In this document: positions 24,006 to 26,620 of the stretch, piece by piece
Position numbering within the stretch: position 1 is the stretch's first letter
Layout of the letters: the number at the start of each line of letters is the position of its first letter
Assembly: GCA_900617975.1 (NCBI GenBank)
Contig: UZAE01000312.1
Coordinates: 1 to 26,620, forward strand
DNA from: Rodentolepis nana
Taxonomy: Eukaryota > Platyhelminthes > Cestoda > Cyclophyllidea > Hymenolepididae
Length of the DNA: 26,620 nt
Direction of reading: 5' to 3'
Position numbers and translations under genes: made by a program
The notes under the pieces: generated by a model
The model's database searches: none
Seen by the model: the letters and a program-made list of their open reading frames with translations, nothing else
What the model was told of the DNA's origin: nothing

Positions 24006-24036
<31 letters not shown>
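24006..24036. repeat. (TA)n microsatellite
   Basis: Thirty-one bases of uninterrupted alternating A and T immediately follow the R1 terminal motif. Microsatellite tails directly at the 3' end are a known property of several SINE and LINE families. Confidence 0.95.
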
Positions 24037-24039
<3 letters not shown>

Positions 24040-25985
24040 TGTAACTGACGCAAACTACTTATTGTAAGTTATGGGGAGTTCGCGAGATACTAACCAAAGC
24101 AACAGTGTTCCACTTAGCATGCATTATTAATAATTTAGTTGTTTTCAAGAAAAGAGAGTAGCTATTAGGGGAAATTCTTAATTATTCATCTGTAAACGTC
24201 TCAAAAGGCGGAACTCATATTGTGACTTTGCGATATATATTGCTAATAAAAATCTAAGTATTTGTGTTAATTTACCTTCCTAATTGAATCGTAAATATGG
24301 GTCTATTTATTTGCATGTCATATAAAACGTTGTAAATTAAGCAAAAGAGGGGGGGGGTACTTATTAAAGCATTTCAAAGCATCGAATCCGGTAGTGTTGA
24401 CAAAATCTCGTATATTGGACTGATTTCACTTAGAACGTTGTACCCAACATGTTTTTTTCCTAATTTTTATTTGGAAGAAATTTTTCGACTTCTCCAATTT
24501 CCCTTTTATTGCACGTTTGGTTATTTGTCATGAAAATAGCGCATATTACATGAGCAGTTGTTACCATTATCCTTAATAAGTGAACATCGTCCACCTTTAA
24601 AGTCAGAGGCTCCAAGTATTTATGAAACTCCCAGTGAATAAAGTAAAGAAATAAGAAAAATGCTGACGTACAATAGAGGTATTTTCAACTTCAGTCAATG
24701 ATAAAATTCTAGCCTATATCTACTGGCTTGATTTAAATTCTTTATATTTGAAAATAAAGATTTTGCACATACACGCTATTGAAACAGTGCGTACAAATAG
24801 ACACTCTAACGGCTGTAATACAGCTATAAATGCTATTTATAACTTGTCGTTAGCCCGTTTACAGTTGATACTTAGAAGTTGGAAATTATCGTCTTAACGT
24901 TTGATTCCCGCAGAAAGCGCTCATATATCGTAAATCTGGTGACAAATTACAATGTACTCTATGAGCGTTAATAATTTATTTCATTCTCGTTAAGTACTTG
25001 TATTCGCTAAAGGCTGCTAAATGCTTTATGTTAATGCTATAAACCATATTAACCTCATCAGCTTCCAAAAAACAGCGGCAAATGCCAAAATTCACTGAAA
25101 CTATCTAAAAACCCAAAACATGGGCTCACTCCAATAGTTTGCAATGTATCATCATTGTAATTTATTGCATTTAAAGGAAACGGACAGATTTTATGAACCA
25201 TTAAAGTAAAAAATCACATGTGTTTCCTTGAATAAAAATGTTCGCTTTAATGCTGCACTTCCTGTTGTAATTCGGTTGTTCAAAGGCTTGAGCGTGGTAT
25301 CCATCTTGAAGCTTTTAAAGATGTTCTAAGACAATGTCTGCGAATAATGATAGCGATTGTAGTAGACTTTGTGGATGTAATTTCTGATCAAATGTGTGTG
25401 CGAATAAATCCTAATATGGGTTGGGCATCACTAAGATCAATGTATGATTGTGGAACTTTACCCTAAAAGCCCATAAGAAGACCCTGGTGAAAAATGGGTT
25501 AAATTGCCATTACCAAGGCTCAACCACCCGTTCACTTGTTTAATGAATATGTGTGGTTCACTAAGATCTAGACAGGAATCGAAATTCATATTAACTTGCG
25601 CCCAAAATTTGAGGGTACTTTCACAAGTTAGGCAGAAGTCAGGCACATGTTGTCGAGGTTGGGAACTGCTGAATATGAAATGTAAATAAATTTGATTAAT
25701 CAAACAGCAATCTTAGATTTAACATTCAGTGAAACTGGCTCGATACAAACCGAAATGTTTAGTTAAAGCGTAACCGAATTTCGAATGCACTTTAAATGTC
25801 CCACTTTCCGAAGAAAGCAAAAAAGGAGACCGAATATTTTGTGCCAATGGTGTGGAAACATTCTTGGAGGAAGGGTGTAATCTAAAGAGCATTCATTCGG
25901 GGTGATTTTCGTGAAATATGTCGCAATATCTGCTGTCTAATCTCAAGTATGAATGAAATTATTTATAAAATTTCACTGTGAAACT
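24037..25985. other. Non-coding stretch, no gene seen
   Basis: Two overlapping antisense frames of 81 and 61 codons (25458-25703 minus, 25504-25689 plus) are mutual shadows with no recognisable product. A G9 tract lies at 24349-24357. TGGGCATCACTAA at 25422-25434 equals 13 bases at the left edge of R2, but the similarity does not continue. Confidence 0.65.
24349..24357. repeat. G9 homopolymer
   Basis: Nine G follow GCAAAAGA. It is one of several long G or C runs in the window. Confidence 0.9.
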
Positions 25986-25999
25986 TAGCAAACAAATAT
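25986..25999 (+). repeat. Left target-site duplication of R1 copy 2
   Basis: TAGCAAACAAATAT is repeated exactly at 26323-26336, directly after the R1 end motif. A perfect 14-base direct repeat placed exactly at the boundary of an independently defined repeat is unlikely by chance. Confidence 0.88.
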
Positions 26000-26322
26000 T
26001 TATTTATTTCAAATGGCAGGCGTTTTGATAGATATCATTAGCCATTTAGCTGACTTCGGGCTTCACAGAGGAAAGATTAATCAAAGTAGCAGAAAGTCGA
26101 GGGGTGGGGAACAGAAGAGCGATTCACAGATGTTAAAGAGGCAGACAGATATAAAGGTAGAGAAAAAGGTGAGGTGAGTACTGTGGAAGGGGTCGAATAT
26201 GACAGCCAGGGGGGTCGTGGTAGTTTGAAGTCAGAAGTCAAATGCCGGATAATAGACTTTTTTGCCGTATGAGTATACGTTGCCCAAGGTGCACCACGTG
26301 GAGGTAAGTCTATCGCACACCC
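26000..26322 (+). mobile_element. R1 repeat, copy 2: 323 bp insertion with 14 bp TSD
   Basis: The right part (from about 26099) aligns with 1-215. The right end is the shared TGGAGGTAAGTCTATC plus a CACACCC-like tail. The insertion is bounded by 14 bp direct repeats, the length range typical of target-primed reverse transcription by LINE machinery, so it is read as a SINE or 5'-truncated LINE copy. No internal A-box/B-box pair or reverse transcriptase frame was found. Its left edge begins TTATTTATTT, which on the minus strand would be an A-rich end, so the opposite orientation is possible. A minus-strand frame (26077-26412) runs through most of it and is also open in copy 1, but substitutions between copies are not concentrated at third positions. 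Note a CCACGTGG palindrome and an AGGTAAGT splice-donor-like motif. Confidence 0.85.
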
Positions 26323-26336
26323 TAGCAAACAAATAT
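26323..26336 (+). repeat. Right target-site duplication of R1 copy 2
   Basis: This is an exact copy of the 14 bases at 25986-25999, starting immediately after the element's terminal CCC. Confidence 0.88.
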
Positions 26337-26620
26337 AAACAGGTGGACATCGAGTAAGATAGTGGCATGAGCAGAAAAGTTCTGTTGAATGATGTAGTGT
26401 GAACCAAATCAAAAGTATCTCAGGTAAAATTTTGTCTCAGAGTGTTTCCTCTCCGCATAAACTCTCATTCGAAAGTTGGATGTGCAATAAAATCCGATAT
26501 ATTCGATCAAATTGATTATTTTTACTATATTGTGGCATGCGAGGACATGTGCAATATTTAAGGAGATCAACAGCATTCTTAACAAATTGATGCTAAACCA
26601 AGTACTAATATTTTAATGAT
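26337..26620. other. Non-coding flank
   Basis: Nothing gene-like, repeated or structured was recognised in the last 284 bases. Confidence 0.6.

Noticed and set aside
1..26620. CRISPR array or prokaryotic operon
   Set aside because: There are no regularly spaced direct repeats and no gene-dense coding on either strand.

Overview
The window reads as non-coding DNA from a eukaryote. It is AT-rich (by eye roughly one third G+C). No reading frame exceeds about 115 codons, and that is about the longest expected by chance in this much AT-rich sequence. There are no compact operons, no Shine-Dalgarno-led genes, no recognisable tRNA or rRNA, and no CRISPR array. Dispersed repeats, one bounded by a clear target-site duplication, and TA, poly-G and poly-C tracts fit an animal (probably invertebrate) intergenic region or very long intron. 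The species cannot be named from what is visible, and I recognise no protein-coding gene.

Layout. Positions 1-215 hold the end of a dispersed repeat, called family R1 here. Positions 216-7835 are unremarkable AT-rich sequence containing the longest chance-like ORF (3445-3792, minus). A second repeat, family R2 (about 560 bp), occurs twice in direct orientation at 7836-8394 and 11534-12093. The 3.1 kb between the copies holds a G10 tract, a small stem-loop cluster near 9824-9895 and a splice-site-flanked 65 bp exon-like segment at 11186-11250. Next come a guanine-rich block (12338-12370), a strong 32 nt hairpin (13409-13440) and a cytosine-rich block (14619-14668). From 14669 to 23817 nothing larger than a homopolymer stands out. 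Positions 23818-24036 hold three successive inverted repeats, then a divergent R1 terminal segment, then a (TA)n tract. The last 600 bp contain a complete-looking R1 insertion (26000-26322) flanked by a perfect 14 bp direct repeat.

The best-supported biology is transposition. R1 appears at least twice, probably three times, always ending in the same motif followed by a short (CA)n- or (TA)n-like tail. Its 14 bp target-site duplication points to target-primed retrotransposition (SINE or truncated LINE). R2 copies are about 98% identical, but all substitutions lie in the 5' half. Other structures are reported as sequence facts with low functional confidence. I did not find a convincing new multi-gene system.
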